A stretch of 64,000 bases of DNA from Sambucus nigra (lineage: Eukaryota; Streptophyta; Magnoliopsida; Dipsacales; Adoxaceae): the NCBI GenBank assembly GCA_949130495.1, contig OX422218.1, forward strand, positions 39,487,651-39,551,650, in the 5' to 3' direction. How positions within the stretch are numbered: position 1 is the first letter of the stretch; every line of letters begins with the position of its first letter. The notes below the pieces were generated by a model. The model searched no databases. It was not told where the DNA came from and was given only the letters and a program-made list of their open reading frames with translations. The translations under genes and the position numbers were made by a program. This document shows positions 11,194-23,215 of the stretch, piece after piece.

Positions 11194-13608
11194 TTTATAT
11201 CCACAAAATAATACAAAACATAAAACAATAAAATAAAAAAAATAAAAGTGAGGTCGCCAGGCGCGCTATATGGCGGTACATATAAAGTTTCCCTTATATA
11301 AAAACAAGAAATTTCTTCATCTTAAAAAGTGAGTGAAAAAATGGTTTTAAATAGTCTATATTCCTAATCGAGTAGGATAGAATACGAAACAATATCGGAT
11401 CGTGGGACACGCATATTGAGAGATCATTTCATTCTGGGAGATAGACTTTCATTGTTCATTATTGTAACTCAAGATATGAATGAGTTTGAGTTCCCATGAG
11501 TCTTAAATAGATATATCTTACGGATTTGAGTACGTGTGATGGACCAACTCATTTGAATGCCAATCACGAATTTTTTGACAACCAAAACTCCAATGATACA
11601 CATGATAAATTGAATACCTGATCCAACACCATTTCCAGAATACAAATTTTATAACTCACACGACGAAACCACAAACACTATTTACCCAGTTTTATTTTTT
11701 ACAACTAAACTCACACGCTTCACAACATTGGCATTCACTGTCTCCTATATCTTCCACACATGTCAAACATAAATCGTCTTCCACTACTATTTATAACAAA
11801 AAATTTAGGACATACTCAAATTCGTCAGATATATCTAATTAAGACTCATGGGTATGATTTTGTGTAGAATTCTTGTTGAGTGTTGTTTTTTTATATAACG
11901 TAACACAATATTATAATGTACTTAAAATGTTCAGATAAGTTTACGCTTTAATATGTCGTCGAATATCTCCTCAATTATTTTACTAGTCAAATGAAAAAAA
12001 AAATATTTTGCATCTAATAATTACAACTACGAATTAGGTTATAAATCTTTAGTATATGTGTAAATGGGACCAATGAAAAAATGAATTATTTAAAAGAATT
12101 AAATTTCAATGTTCCACTTAAAAAAAAGATTGTATGAAATTTTTTATTTTTTTCAATTTACAACAAGATAAAGTCGAAACATTCTTTGGGTTCGGGAATG
12201 TGGGTCCTCTCCAGCGGCACTAATTAATCGCAATATTTTTTCATTAGTTAAAAAACTGTTTAATAGATTTTTTTTTATTAATAAACATATCTTTTATTAT
12301 TTATGAAAAAAATATTTTTTTTCTTAATTTTAATTAAAAGTTGTTTAATTTTAATGAAAAAATGTTTTTTTTATACAAAAAACTGTTTCTTTGTAATACG
12401 AAATATTTTATATCCACAAAATAATGCAAAACATAAAAAAAAATAAAGCCCAAATGCGATCGCCAGGCGGGCTACAAGGCGGTACATATAATCTTTCCCT
12501 TCTCTAAATACAAGAAATGTCTTTATTTTAAATATTGAGTGAAAAAATAGTTTTAAATATTTTATATTCCAAATCGAGTCGCACAGAGTACGAAACATTT
12601 TCGAATCGTGGGACACGCAAATTGAGAGATCATTTCATATTGGGAGATAGACTCTCATTTTTCATTATTGTAACTCAAGATATGAACGAGTTTGATTACC
12701 CACTATTCTTCAATAGATATATCTTACGGATTTGAGTATGTGTGATGAACCCGGTTATTTGAATGCCTATCATGAATTTTTTGACTACCAAAACTCCAAT
12801 GATACACCTAATAAATTGAATACCTGATCCAACACCATTTCCAGAATACTAATTTTATAAGTCACGTGACGAAACCACAAACACTATTTACCAAGTTTTA
12901 GTTTCTTCAATTAAACTCACACGCTTCACAACATTAGCATTCACTGTCTCCTAAATCTTCCACACATGCCAAATCAAAATCGTCTTCCAATACAATTTAT
13001 AACAAAAAATTTAGGACATAATCAAATCCGTAAGATATATTTATTTAAGACTCATGGGTATAATTTTGGGTTGAATTCTTGTTCAGTTTTGTTTTTTATA
13101 TAACGTAACACAATATTATAAAGTTCTTAAATTGTTATGGCAAGTTTACACTTTAATACGTTGTCGAATATGTTCTCGAGTTTTTTAATAGTGAAATGAA
13201 GAAAAATATTTTGCATCTAATAATTACAACAAGGAATTAGGTTATAAAGCTTTAGCATATGTGTGAATGGGACCAATGCGAAAATGAATTCATTAAACGA
13301 ATTAAATTTCAATGTTCCCCTTAAAAACTGATTGTATGAGAGAATTTTATTAATTTTTTTCAATTTACAATAGGATGAAGTCAAAACAATATTTGGGTCC
13401 GGGAATGTGGGTCCGCGCCAGCGGAACTAATTAATCGCGATATTTTTTCATTAATTAAAAAAACGGTTTTATAGAATTTTTTATTAATAAACATAGTTTG
13501 TTAGTTATGATTTTTTTTTATTTTAATCAAAAGTTGTTTAATTTTAATTAAAAAAAAAACTTTTTTTTATATGAAAATCGTTTTTTTTGTGTAAAAATTT
13601 GTTTTTAT
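11194..13608. repeat. 1.2-kb tandem repeat array 1 (two units)
   Basis: Two head-to-tail units, 11194-12406 and 12407-13608. Each starts TTTATATCCACAAAATAAT, then has a GC-richer block (ggtcgcc-aggcg-ggctac-ggcggtacatata), a TATAAATACAAGAAATG-like word, a terminal-inverted-repeat core, the word aaatgggaccaatga, and a GTCCG-CCAGCGGCACTAATTAAT block. A long A/T homopolymer tail follows. A short minus-strand frame (12371-12616, MSHDSKMF...) recurs in some other units, but no domain is recognisable. Confidence 0.85.
11492..11854. repeat. MITE-like inverted-repeat core of a 1.2-kb unit
   Basis: About 45 bases at the left (TCCCATGAGTCTT, then AGATATATCTTACGGATT) are repeated inverted at the right (AAATTCGTCAGATATATCT ending GACTCATGGGTA), enclosing a core of about 360 bp. 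The same pair occurs at 12697-13060, 15897-16261, 17122-17482 and 43926-44288 and in the remaining units. The ends run TACCC...GGGTA, which would fit a TA target duplication. This is an inference, because no empty site is present. Confidence 0.6.
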
Positions 13609-13879
13609 TGTAGAATTTTATAACTCAATAATCAGTTTCTGTAACACTTCTTAGTATTTTATGGAAGTTAAGGGTGCCTTTATATAGCAGCAAACAAGCC
13701 CTACGGTTTACAAACTTAAAACAATATAGGTGTTATAAAGAGTTGTTCCTACAAAAAAGGAGAAAAACAAGGTAAACCCCTTTTTAATAGCACATGTGAA
13801 TAACATGCTGATGACTTTTTCTATTTGTTGTTAATTTTTTTCAACGTGGGGCTATGCATGATATATAATATCATTATCA

Positions 13880-14312
13880 TTCCCCCTCAAGTGCAGTGTT
13901 GGCGGAGTGGACACACCAAGCTTGATCAAAATTGATTAAAAGTTGAGATTGAAATGACAATCCTTGTTAAGCTTGAAACCAAAATCTTTGTGACACCATT
14001 GATAAAGTCTCTAGAACCATAGTGAGCTAAAATGAAGGACATCAGCTAGTTGGAGTCTTCCAAATAGGAGATTTTAAAATTACTGAGTTGACTAAGGTTT
14101 CGTAGTGCAATCAAACCAAGTGAAAAGATCTCCACTATCACCAAAAACCTTGAAAATTTCAAACACTAGATTCTAAAAATTACTGAGTTGACTAAGGTGT
14201 GGTTATGAGTGCGAGCAGACCAAGTGACAAGATCTCCACTATAATGAAAAACCTTGAGAATAAACAAAATTCACTGATGATAGAAGCAAGAATACGATAC
14301 TCAGCTTCATAA
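13880..14312 (-). pseudogene. Copia pol C-terminal scraps (RNase H end)
   Basis: On the minus strand 14309-14282 reads EAEYRILAS, resembling the EAEYR motif of the Copia RNase H domain. At 13935-13890 the frame reads KLGVSTPPT followed by LRG, the typical C-terminus of Copia polyproteins just before the polypurine tract. Between them the frame is lost and there is a partial internal duplication (ctgagttgactaagg occurs twice, near 14085 and 14185). This shows the element descends from a real Copia retrotransposon. Confidence 0.65.
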
Positions 14313-14965
14313 AAAAATAATAATGTCTCTTAGACCGTAATGAGCTTGATCAAAATTGATTCAGAGGCTTAATTATCGGTTTTGGCTGGACCGACATCTA
14401 TAAAGAGCCTTTTGGGAAAAAATGAGCTTAATCACAATGGATTCAGAGGCGCTAACCCTTTTTTGGAGAAAGGGGCTTGATCTCGATGGATTTAGAGGTC
14501 TATTGAATTTGTGGAACATGCGTACATAGTACAAGATCTTGTATTCAATGTAGGTCAAGTTCCAAAAAGTAAATATTTTTTTTTTAAATGAGAAAACAAA
14601 AATATTTAGTGGATACCCATATTAGTTTCTTTAAAAATCTTGATTAAGACAATCACGTACTGGATAAAAAAAAACACAATGTGTAATCTCAATGACAAGA
14701 GTATCATTCAAAAACTTTGTTCCAATTTTATGTCAGATCACTCAGCTCAAATGGGCCGGATTTGACAAATTAGAGTTTGATCCATCTGTTTTTAAACACG
14801 TTCTCTTAACTGGGTATCAAAATGGTTTTGAAATAATTTGTTTTGGCAGTTAAAACAAGAATGGGGTTAAGATTAATGATGACAAATAATGGGAGACGTC
14901 TCTGCATTTATTAACTAATGAGAACCGGAGATCAAGAACCTTAATACACAGTAGAAGCTTGTGCA

Positions 14966-15232
14966 CTATTTCTGAACAAATTTCCCAATTTCTTTCTTGA
15001 TGCGGATCAATGAAGATTTGTCTTTGACATGTGCAAGGTAAAGTCCACAGGTTGGGGCCATACTCGTTGCGGTCATTGTTTTTGATTTCGAGATGAGTTG
15101 AACATCGGGAACTGTTAAATTTCCAGTACCAAATGATTTACTAACATCAACAGTCAAACTAACCATGTGGTCCAGAAAGGAGCGGGCCTGATAATGGAGA
15201 AGTGGGTAACAAGAATAGGCAATGTTTTGCAA
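14966..15232 (-). pseudogene. Captured TruA-type fragment in element B1
   Basis: Same 88-codon frame and position as in element A1, with FLDHMVSLTVDVSKSFGTGN, VPDVQLISKSK and MAPTCGLYLAHVK. The C-G-L-Y-L version here is closer to the APxxGLYL family pattern than the copy at 10561. A stop precedes the frame and another follows FVQK. It is a fragment with no catalytic Asp region. Confidence 0.55.
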
Positions 15233-15316
15233 CCGACAGACGGTAGCAACAAATGGTAACTACTGCCGCCGGAAAAACGGAATATCAGGATCGGGATTAC
15301 TAGTGAGAGCTTTACC

Positions 15317-15328
15317 GCTATGATACCA
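15317..15328 (-). other. Primer-binding site of element B1
   Basis: Minus strand TGGTATCATAGC directly beside the 5' LTR, with the same single-base difference from the common tRNA-Met site as in A1. Confidence 0.8.
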
Positions 15329-15598
15329 TGTAGAATTTAATAACTCAATACTCAGTTTCTGTAACTATTCTTAATATTTTTTTTAAGTTAAGGTTCCCTT
15401 TATATAGCAGCAAACAAGCCCTACGGTTTACAAACTTAAAACAGTATACGTGTTATAAAGAGTTGTTCCTACATAAAAGGAGAAAAACAGGGTAAGCCCT
15501 TTTTAATAGCACACGTGAATATCCTCGTGATGACTTTTTCTATTTGTTGTTAATTGTTTCCAACGTGGGGCTGTGCGTGATATCTAATATCAATAACA

Positions 15599-18033
15599 TT
15601 TATATCCACAAAATAATTCAAAACTTAAAAAAATAAAATAAAAAAAAGCCCAAATGAGGTCGCCAAGCTCGCTCTAGGGCGGTACATATAAACTTTCCCT
15701 TATGAAAAAGCAAGAAATGTCTTCATTTTAAAAAGTGAGTGAAAAAATGGTTTTAAATACTTTATAGTCATAATCGAGTCGGGAAGAAGAAAAAAAAATA
15801 TCGGATCGAGGGACACGCATATTGAGAGATCATTTCATTTTGGGAGATAAACTCTCATTGTTTGTTATTGTAACTCAAGATATGAATAGGTTTGAGTAGC
15901 AATGAGTCTTCAATAGATATATCTTACGGATTTGAGTACGTGTGATGCACCAACTCATTTGAATGCCTATCATGAATTTTTTGACTGCTAAAACTCCAAT
16001 GATACACCTGATAAATTGAATACCTGATCCAACACCATTTCCACAATACTAACTTTACAACTCACATGACGAAACCACAAACACTATTTTCCCGGTTTTA
16101 TTTTCTTCAACTAAACTCACACGCTTCACAACATTAACATTCACTATTTCATATATCATCCACAGATGCCAAGCCAAAATCGGCATCCACTACTATTTAT
16201 AACTAAGAAATTTAGGACATAGTCAAATTCGTAAGTTATATCTATTGAAGACTTATGGGCATGATTTTGGGTTGAATTCTTGTTGAGTGTTGTTTTTTTA
16301 TATAACGTAACACGATATTATAATGTACTTAAAATGTTCTGATAAGTTTACACTTTAATATGTTGTCGAATATCTCCTAAATTATTTTACTAGTCAAATG
16401 AAAAAAAAATATATTTTGCATCTAATAATTAGAACTAGGAATTAGGTTATAAATCTTTAGTATATGTGTAAATGGGTCCAATGAGAAAATGAATTAATTA
16501 AAAGAATTAAATTTCAATGTTCCCCTTAAAAAAAAGATTGTATGAGAGATTTTTTTTTTTTTTTCAATTTATAACAAGATAAAGTCGAAACATTCTCTGG
16601 GTCCGGGAATGTGGGTCCGCTCCAGCGTCACTAATTAATGGAAATTTTTTTTCATTAGTTAAAAAAACTGTTTAATAAATTTTTTTTATTAATAAACATA
16701 GCTTTTATTATTTAAGAAAAAAATATTTTTTTCTTAATTTTAATTAAAAGTTGTTTAATTTTAATGAAAAAAAGTTTTTTTTTTACAAAAAAATGTTTTT
16801 TTTTTGTATTAAAAACTATTTTATATCCACAAAATAATACAAAACTTAAAATAAAAAAGAAAAAAAAATAACACCCAAATGCGGTCGCCAGACGGGCTAC
16901 AAGGCGGTACATATAAACTTTCCCTTCTATAAATACAAGAAATATATTCATTTTAAATATTGAGTGAAAGAATAGTTTTAAATACTTTATATTCCTAATC
17001 GAGTCGCACAGAGTATCAAAAATTATCGGATCGTGGGACACGCATATTGAGAGATCATTTCATTTTGGAAGATAGAATCTCATTTTTCATTATTGTAACT
17101 CAAGATATGAATGCGTCTGAGTACCCATGATACTTCAATTGATATTTCTTACGAATTTGAGTACGTCTGATGAACCAACTCATTTGAATGCCTATCATGA
17201 ATTTTTTTACTACCAAAACTCCAATGATACACCTGATAAATTGAATACCAGATCCAACACCATTTCCTGAATACTAATTTTATAACTCGCATGATGAAAC
17301 CACAAACACTATTTGCCCTATTTTATTTTCTTCAACTAAACTCACACGCTTCCCAACATTGGCATTCACTATCTCCTATATCTTCCACACATGCCAAACC
17401 AAAATCGTCTTCCACTACTATTTATAACAAAAATTTAGGACATTATAAAATCCGTAAGATATATCTACTTAAGACTCATAATTTTGTTTTTGGGTTGAAT
17501 TCTTGTTGAATTTTGTTGTTTATATATCGTTACACAATATTATAAAGTACTTAAATTGTTCAGAAAAGATTACACTATGATATGTTGTCGAATTTGTCAT
17601 AAATTATTTTAATAGTCAAATGAAAAAAATATATTTTGCATCTAATAATTACAACTAGATATTAGGTTATAAATCTTTAGCATATGTGTTAATGGGACCA
17701 ATGAGAATACGAATTCCATAAAAGAATTAAATTTCAATGTTCCCCTTAAAAAACAGATTGTATTAGAGAATTTTTTTTATATTTTTAAATTTAGAACAAG
17801 ATAGAGTCAAAACATTATTTGGGAGTGGGAATGTGGGTCCGCTCCAATGGCACTAATTTATCGCGATATTTTTTCATCAATTAAAAAACACTTTTAAACA
17901 TTTTTTTTTATCAATAAACATAGTTTTTATTATGTATAATTTTTTTAATTTTAATTAAAAGTTGTTTAACTATAATAAAAAAAGTTTTTTTTTATATAAA
18001 AATCATTTTTTTAATATAAAAAACTGTTTTTAT
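15599..18033. repeat. 1.2-kb tandem repeat array 2 (two units)
   Basis: Units 15599-16819 and 16820-18033, same organisation as array 1. The second unit carries a minus-strand frame (16712-17041) with LCDSIRNIKYLKLFFHSIFK and MYRLVARLATAFG that is shared with several other units. It overlaps the TATA-like region and has no known domain. Confidence 0.85.
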
Positions 18034-18056
18034 TGTAGAATTTAATAACCCAATAC
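18034..18056 (-). repeat. 23-bp stub of the Copia-like LTR
   Basis: The array ends with the first 23 bases of the LTR (TGTAGAATTTAATAA...) and then switches abruptly to R sequence. The identical junction occurs at 51666-51688, so it was made once and duplicated. Confidence 0.85.
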
Positions 18057-18792
18057 TTCAGACGACATACAATTCTAGAAAAAGAAGTGAACTGTGTCGT
18101 CGTGGAGGTGTCGAAGCAGGCGACGACCTACGTAGCGGGTTGTGGTAAATGCGATGGAGGCAGGGAATTCGCACCTGGGCATGCTGAGATGTATACAACG
18201 GACATTACGACTACGGCTTCGATAGCCACGCTCAAAACAGGAACAGGAGGGGAACTCCTCGGAGGCATCATGGAGGAGAAACAAAAGGTCGTCAGCGAGG
18301 GAATACTGCAGACCAGTAAACCGGAGAGAGGGGTAGGGAATGCGAAGCTTGTGACGATTACGGCGTCAGCTGGATGGAAAGCCGACGACAGTAGCATCCC
18401 CGCACAGGGATTGGCGGTTGTGACACTGTTGCCCGATGGCGAGGACTCATCATGGAAAAAAGCGGACATCCCCAGTTCAGACGCTGCACGCGTATGCAGG
18501 CCAGACTTGGAGTTTGGTCCAACAGAAATTGATCAGCGTGTAAGGTGCAAAGTATTTAATATAGTGAAAGACACTACAAAAGGGATAGAACCGGGTGTGA
18601 GTGGAACAGTTATTAATTGTATTGAAGGGACAAAAAAGGATGGAAGGGCACAGTGCCACATTGACAACGCATGTGTGGAAAAAAATAGTTTATTTAAGGA
18701 AAAATTGGGGATTTCTGTAAAGGGTAAAGAAGATCTCAATAATCAGTCTCTATATGGTGGGGAAGAATTATTAAATAGCAACAGTAGGGTAT
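18057..18792 (+). pseudogene. LINE ORF1 fragment of R (copy 1b)
   Basis: Corresponds to 4527-5235 of R copy 1: the Thr/Ser-rich ORF1 tail, with GGIMEEKQKVVSEGILQTSK and KGIEPGVSGT. The frame beginning at 18087 is the best preserved of the copies: where R copy 1 has a TAG this one has CAG and reads GRAQCHIDNACVEKNSLF. Both ends are breakpoints, an LTR stub on the left and an unrelated sequence after about 18792. Confidence 0.8.
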
Positions 18793-19370
18793 TTGGACTA
18801 GTGGGTGACTTAGTAACCTTTTGGACTAGGTTTAAGTATTTGGACTTATACGATGAGATTTGTTGCACTAAACATATTACATGGAATATTCGGGATGATA
18901 CTATGATACGTCTGAGACTTAAGATATAGGGCTAGTGTATACCTATATTAATACGATGATTACTTAAGTTGTCTGATTACTTAGTATATGGATTACTATG
19001 TGTATGACATACCTACCATATTTGCTATCACGGGAGGTTGATTTTCGGGAGAGGACCAACTTATCTTTGTGTGACTTCGGGGGAATTTAGATCGGTACCT
19101 CAAGGACATAGGGCTGTCAGTGACTTTTTTGTGAATTTATAAGTCCGCTGACCATGGGATCGTAGGTATGTGCGTGACCCATGGATATGTGAAATATGTT
19201 CGCCTCCAATATGTGTGATATGATCTGAGACGGTTCCTGAGAAATTCCGAACGCGTGGTCCTTATGTACGTGATGTTTTTGGATTCGATAGTAAAGTATG
19301 CGTGCACCACCGCACCATAGCTTGTGGGTGCCAAATATGTATATATGTACATAGAGTAATTCATATATAT
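18793..19370. other. Unassigned sequence, possibly LTR-derived
   Basis: It begins with the repeated words ggactagtgggtgactta and ttggactagg and is found nowhere else in the window. The base composition and the words gggaggttgattttcggg and aagtccgctgacc give the impression of a Gypsy-type LTR, but no terminal dinucleotides, primer site or target duplication were found. No gene. Confidence 0.3.
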
Positions 19371-19798
19371 ACTTTTTTTATCATTAAATGAATTCATTAA
19401 AAACCAAACGCTGAGGGAGCGAACCTGTATACAGGAAGTATACAAAGCATAAAAAAATAAGGGCAACATGAAAAAAATAGACAGATACCCCGTCATACAA
19501 ACTCGTAAACTACACCCCCGGTCTTATCTCCTTCATAAACTCAACGACCTCCTGAGTCGTGACGGAGATCTTCCCCTTGGACCAGCTAAGAAGGTTGCTT
19601 AATAATAGATAACGAAGTCTCGAAGGCGCCAACTCAATACCTTCGAAACAACGAGTATTCCTCTCCTCCATATCAATGACGTAATGCAATGAGGAACCGA
19701 ATGCCAAACCCGTTTGTCTCCCTCCCACCCCCAATGAGGCTTCCACGCCTCTAAAAGAGACTTCACAGACGCTTTGAACTCTTCCTGCCAAACCCGTT
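19371..19798 (-). pseudogene. 5'-truncated LINE, ORF2 C-terminus and 3' end
   Basis: On the minus strand the sequence ends with a plant-LINE-like 3' end (TTTGTATACTTCCTGTATAC, then GCTCCCTCAGCGTTTGG) and a short poly(A) at 19371-19380. Upstream of it, 19803-19510 reads ERNTRCFEGIE and LLSNLLSWSKG, the W/ERNxRxF region and C-terminus of L1-type ORF2. Frame breaks are present. The 5' end at about 19798 is a truncation that abuts a DUF4283 pseudogene. Confidence 0.65.
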
Positions 19799-20460
19799 TT
19801 CAAACATTACTTCCTCCCAGAAGCCTTTGTCACCACAACCGATCCAAATTCTCTTTGAACTCTTATTTGTAAGATCTGCCTCAACAAACACACGAGCAAC
19901 TCTTGGTCTATTAATCTCCACAGTGGAAGCACCAACTTTTAGAGGTTTTCCAATCAGTTGTGCAATGGAATACAAAGATGATTTTGAGAAAAATTGAATG
20001 GGTAAATGAGGAAAAGACACCCATATGGGAGTTAGGCTACTCTCAATCTCTGGACAAAAATAAGGTGTCCATTTGAATATCCTCATTGGGAATCTTCCAA
20101 TATGCCAAGAGTCCTTCATCCACATCCTTGTAAAATCTTCTCCAGACTTTAACCTGATTAAAACATTCTTGTGATCCAATAAACCTACATTAAAAGAAGT
20201 TTTGAGAGAAAAAGTTTAAAAACTTGAGTTATAACATCCATAGAAGGTCTTCCATGAGAGAACTTGCCAATCAAAGCATATTGAAAAGGTTTAGCAAGGG
20301 TTTTAATATCATCATCAGAAAACATAACAACAGGTTATCCTTTGTAAGTTGTTGGTTTCTTGAGGACAATATCATGGTTACAAGAGGAAAAATATACTAC
20401 AGAAGCAAAGGAATGATTCCAGACATTTTTGGTATCTGGAACCAATAATAAAAATATACT
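19799..20460 (-). pseudogene. DUF4283 LINE ORF1, N-terminal part
   Basis: From about 20420 leftward the frames read KPFQYALIGKFSHGRPSMDV, then (frame break near 20215) NVLIRLKSGEDFTRMWMKDS, GRFPMRIFKWTP, LTPIWVSFPHLPI and IAQLIGKPLKV. This is a classic DUF4283 domain, truncated before its zinc knuckle by the LINE end at 19798. It is near-identical to the N-terminal part of the element at 60395-62523 and sits in the same place relative to the R tail, so both derive from one insertion. Confidence 0.8.
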
Positions 20461-20474
20461 ATATAATCAACATT

Positions 20475-21083
20475 TGTTACGAAACCAATAATAAAAATAT
20501 ATGAAATCGATGGTCATCAAAAAAGTTTCAAATGCATAAATACGCATGTAAAACGTCTAAAACTTGAAGAATGTGAGAATGTAAAGCATGTTGAAAAGTC
20601 GGCTAACCAACGTGCAACATTGTTTACATCAATTGGCCAAAATTTCCTTGGAGGTGTGTGTCGGTTGTCCAATGTTCATCATTTCAGAGTCGATTGGCCG
20701 ACTTGACTTTGTACATGTTGTCGGCTGACCGACGTGCAGCGTCGTTTGGGATACTGTGACTTTATAACCTAAATATAATATACATATATGATATCAAATA
20801 ATTTATTAGACAAAATACATATTGTTTTAAAAATGAAGTTCACACTTGTTTCAAAATCTGCACTACAAGTGTACCAATGTACAAGGACTGCATTTTTGTA
20901 CCGCAATCGCCCCAATTTGCATTTTACCTTTTTATGGGAAGAAAAAGAAATCTATCAAAATATGGTACTAAATTAAAATAATTACTCAAGTAAAAAACTG
21001 ATGTTGGAAAAATTGAATCTAGGGTCTGAAAATACCATGTACAAATCAATGTATAGAATAAGCATCACGATGAAACCACATTA
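20475..21083. repeat. R tail, partial copy
   Basis: Matches 7564-8190 of R copy 1 and 62525-63150, including the GTCGGCTGACCGACGTGCAG motif block. The right end breaks at atgcagcg directly into the 168-bp satellite. The word accaataataaaaatata occurs on both sides of the left junction (near 20439 and 20482). Confidence 0.75.
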
Positions 21084-22610
21084 TGCAGCGTCCTCATAAG
21101 AGGCACGAACACTTCACCCGAGACAAATGTAACACGTAGGAACTTACCGCGTAGTCAAGACACTCTCGTTTCGAGAATACGACGATAATTTGTAAAAATC
21201 TAGACTTAGGCTAAAAAATATGCCGTTAGAGGGTTAAAAACCCAAAACTGCCCCTAAGCGGCCCAGTAAGAGCCACAAACACCTCCCATGGGACCAACGT
21301 AACACGTAGCGACTTACCACGTAGCCACTAGACTCTCAGGTTGAGAATACGAGAATAGTTTGTAAAATTTAGACATGGGCTTAAAACATGACTTTAGACG
21401 GTGAAAGTCCAAAACAACGGCCAAACGACCCCGTGAGAGGCACGAACACCTCACACGAGATCAATGTAGCATGTAAGAACTTACAGCATAGTCACGAGAC
21501 TCTCGTTTCGAGAATACGATGATAATTTGTAAAAAAATAGACTGAGGCTTAAAAATATGCTGTTAGCGGGTGAAAACCCAAAACAACCCTTAAATGACCC
21601 CGTAAGAGGCACATACACCTCCCAATAGGATAAACTTAATACATAGGGACTTACCACATAGTCACGGGACTGCCAGTTTGAGATTACGATGATAATTTGC
21701 AAAATTTAGACATAGGCTTAAAACATGACTTTAGAGGGTGAAAATCCAAAACAATTCCCAAGCGACCTCGTAAGAGGCACGAACACTTCACACGAGACCA
21801 ATGTAACATGTAAGAACTTATCGCGTAGTCACAAGACTCACGTTTCGAGAATAAGATGATAATTTGCAAAAATCTAGACTTAGGCTTAAAAATATGCCAT
21901 TAGCGGGTGAAAACCCAAAATAATGCCTAAAGTGTCCCCTAAGAGGAACGAACACCTCCCATGGGACCAACATAACCCGTAGGGACTTACCTCATAGCCA
22001 CGGGACTCTCGGGTTGAGAATATGAGGATAATTTGTAAAATTTAGACTTTGACTTGAAACATGACTTTAGAAGGTGAAAATCCAAAATAACGGCCAAACG
22101 ACCCTGTAAGAGGCACGAACACCTCACACGAGTACAATGTAACACGTAGGAACTTACAGCGTAGTCACGAGACTGGTTTCAAGAATGCGATGATAATTTA
22201 CAAAAATCTTGACTTAGGCTTAAAAATATGTCATTAGAGGGCGAAAACCCATAACAACCCCTAAACGGCCCCGTAAGAGGCACGAACACCTCCCACGGGA
22301 CAAACTTAAAACATGGGGACTTACCACATAGACACGGGACTCTTGGGTTGAGGATACAATGATAATTTGCAAAATTTGGACTTTGCATAAAACATGACTT
22401 TAGAGGGTTAAAATCCAAAACGAGGCCCAAACGACCCCGTAAGAGGCACGAACACCTCACACGAGACCAATGTAACACGTAGGAACTTACCGCGTAGTCA
22501 CGATACTCTCGTTTCGAAAATACGATGATAATTTGTGAAAATCTAGACTTAGGCTTAAAACATGTCGTTAATGGGTGAAAACTAAAAATAGCTTCCAACG
22601 GGTGAACCTT
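21084..22610. repeat. Dimeric satellite, 9 units of about 168 bp
   Basis: The anchor aggcac (or a close variant) occurs at 21101, 21271, 21438, 21607, 21775, 21944, 22111, 22278 and 22444, spacings 166-170. Units alternate strictly between type A (cacacgaga..., gtagtcacgagactctcgtttcgag) and type B (cccatggga..., atagccacgggactctcgggttgag), giving a 336-bp higher-order dimer. Minus-strand frames of 60-139 codons cross the array but only reflect the periodicity. Confidence 0.9.
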
Positions 22611-22639
22611 TTTATCGATTGAGTTATTTTTTAGTTTAT

Positions 22640-23215
22640 TTATGCTTAATCGTTGGAGTTCAAGTCGTTGAGATTATTTAAATGATAAAACATGTTGGAT
22701 TTCTTGAATAAACAAAGAAAACTCTACCGAATTTTTTTTGACATTATTAGTGTTTTAAATTGATTAACTCAAACATAAATTTGGGAAACATGTTGAGAAC
22801 TTGGGGTGGAGCGTATAACTAAAGTAAGACCATTGTTGGAAGGGAGTTGTTGATTATTTATTTATGGCTTTTGTTGATGTCGTTGAGTTTATTTAAATGA
22901 TAAAACAAGTTGATTTTCTTGAATAAAAAAAGGTAACTCTGCCGATTTTTTTTGAAATTATTGAGTGTTTTAATTTGATTAACTTAAACATAAGTTTATG
23001 AAACATGTCGAGAACTGGGGGTGGAGCGTGTAACTAAAGTAAGACCATTGTTGGAAGGGATTTGTTGATTATTTTTTATGGCTTTTGTTGATGTCTCCGA
23101 GCTAATTTTAAATGTTAAAACAGGTTGGATATCGTGAATAAACAAAGGAAACTATGTCGAAATTTTCTAAAATTATGAAGCGTTCAAAATTGATTAATTC
23201 AAACATATCCGAATT
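22640..23215. repeat. 213-bp tandem repeat, about 2.7 units
   Basis: The block taaaacatgttgg/taaaacaagttg/taaaacaggttgg recurs at about 213-base spacing (around 22690, 22903 and 23117), with the shared words ctaaagtaagaccattgttg and ggtggagcgt. No coding signal. Confidence 0.85.

Larger units (their letters stand above)
13609..15598 (-). mobile_element. Complete non-autonomous Copia-like element B1
   Basis: The element has two LTRs (13609-13879 and 15329-15598), TG...CA termini and a 5-bp target duplication TTTAT at 13604-13608 and 15599-15603. The polypurine tract beside the 3' LTR reads CTTGAGGGGGAA on the minus strand (13880-13891), and the primer-binding site is at 15317-15328. The interior of about 1.44 kb lacks gag, integrase and RT. 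It keeps only scraps of the pol C-terminus beside the polypurine tract and a TruA-like fragment beside the primer site. It is inserted exactly at a boundary of the 1.2-kb repeat array. Its size puts it between TRIM and LARD classes. The two LTRs differ at a modest number of positions. Confidence 0.9.

Noticed and set aside
19137..19496. 119-codon minus-strand frame at 19137
   Set aside because: It spans an unassigned segment and the LINE 3' end with poly(A); no protein similarity recognised and it crosses an element boundary.
21481..22598. Minus-strand frames of 60-139 codons (21481-21702, 21684-21869, 22179-22598) as genes
   Set aside because: They run along the 168-bp satellite and repeat the same residues each period; the period is a multiple of three often enough to keep them open.
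21084..22610. CRISPR-like regularly spaced repeat
   Set aside because: Units are contiguous 168-bp tandem monomers without short repeats and unique spacers, and the surroundings are plant transposons.
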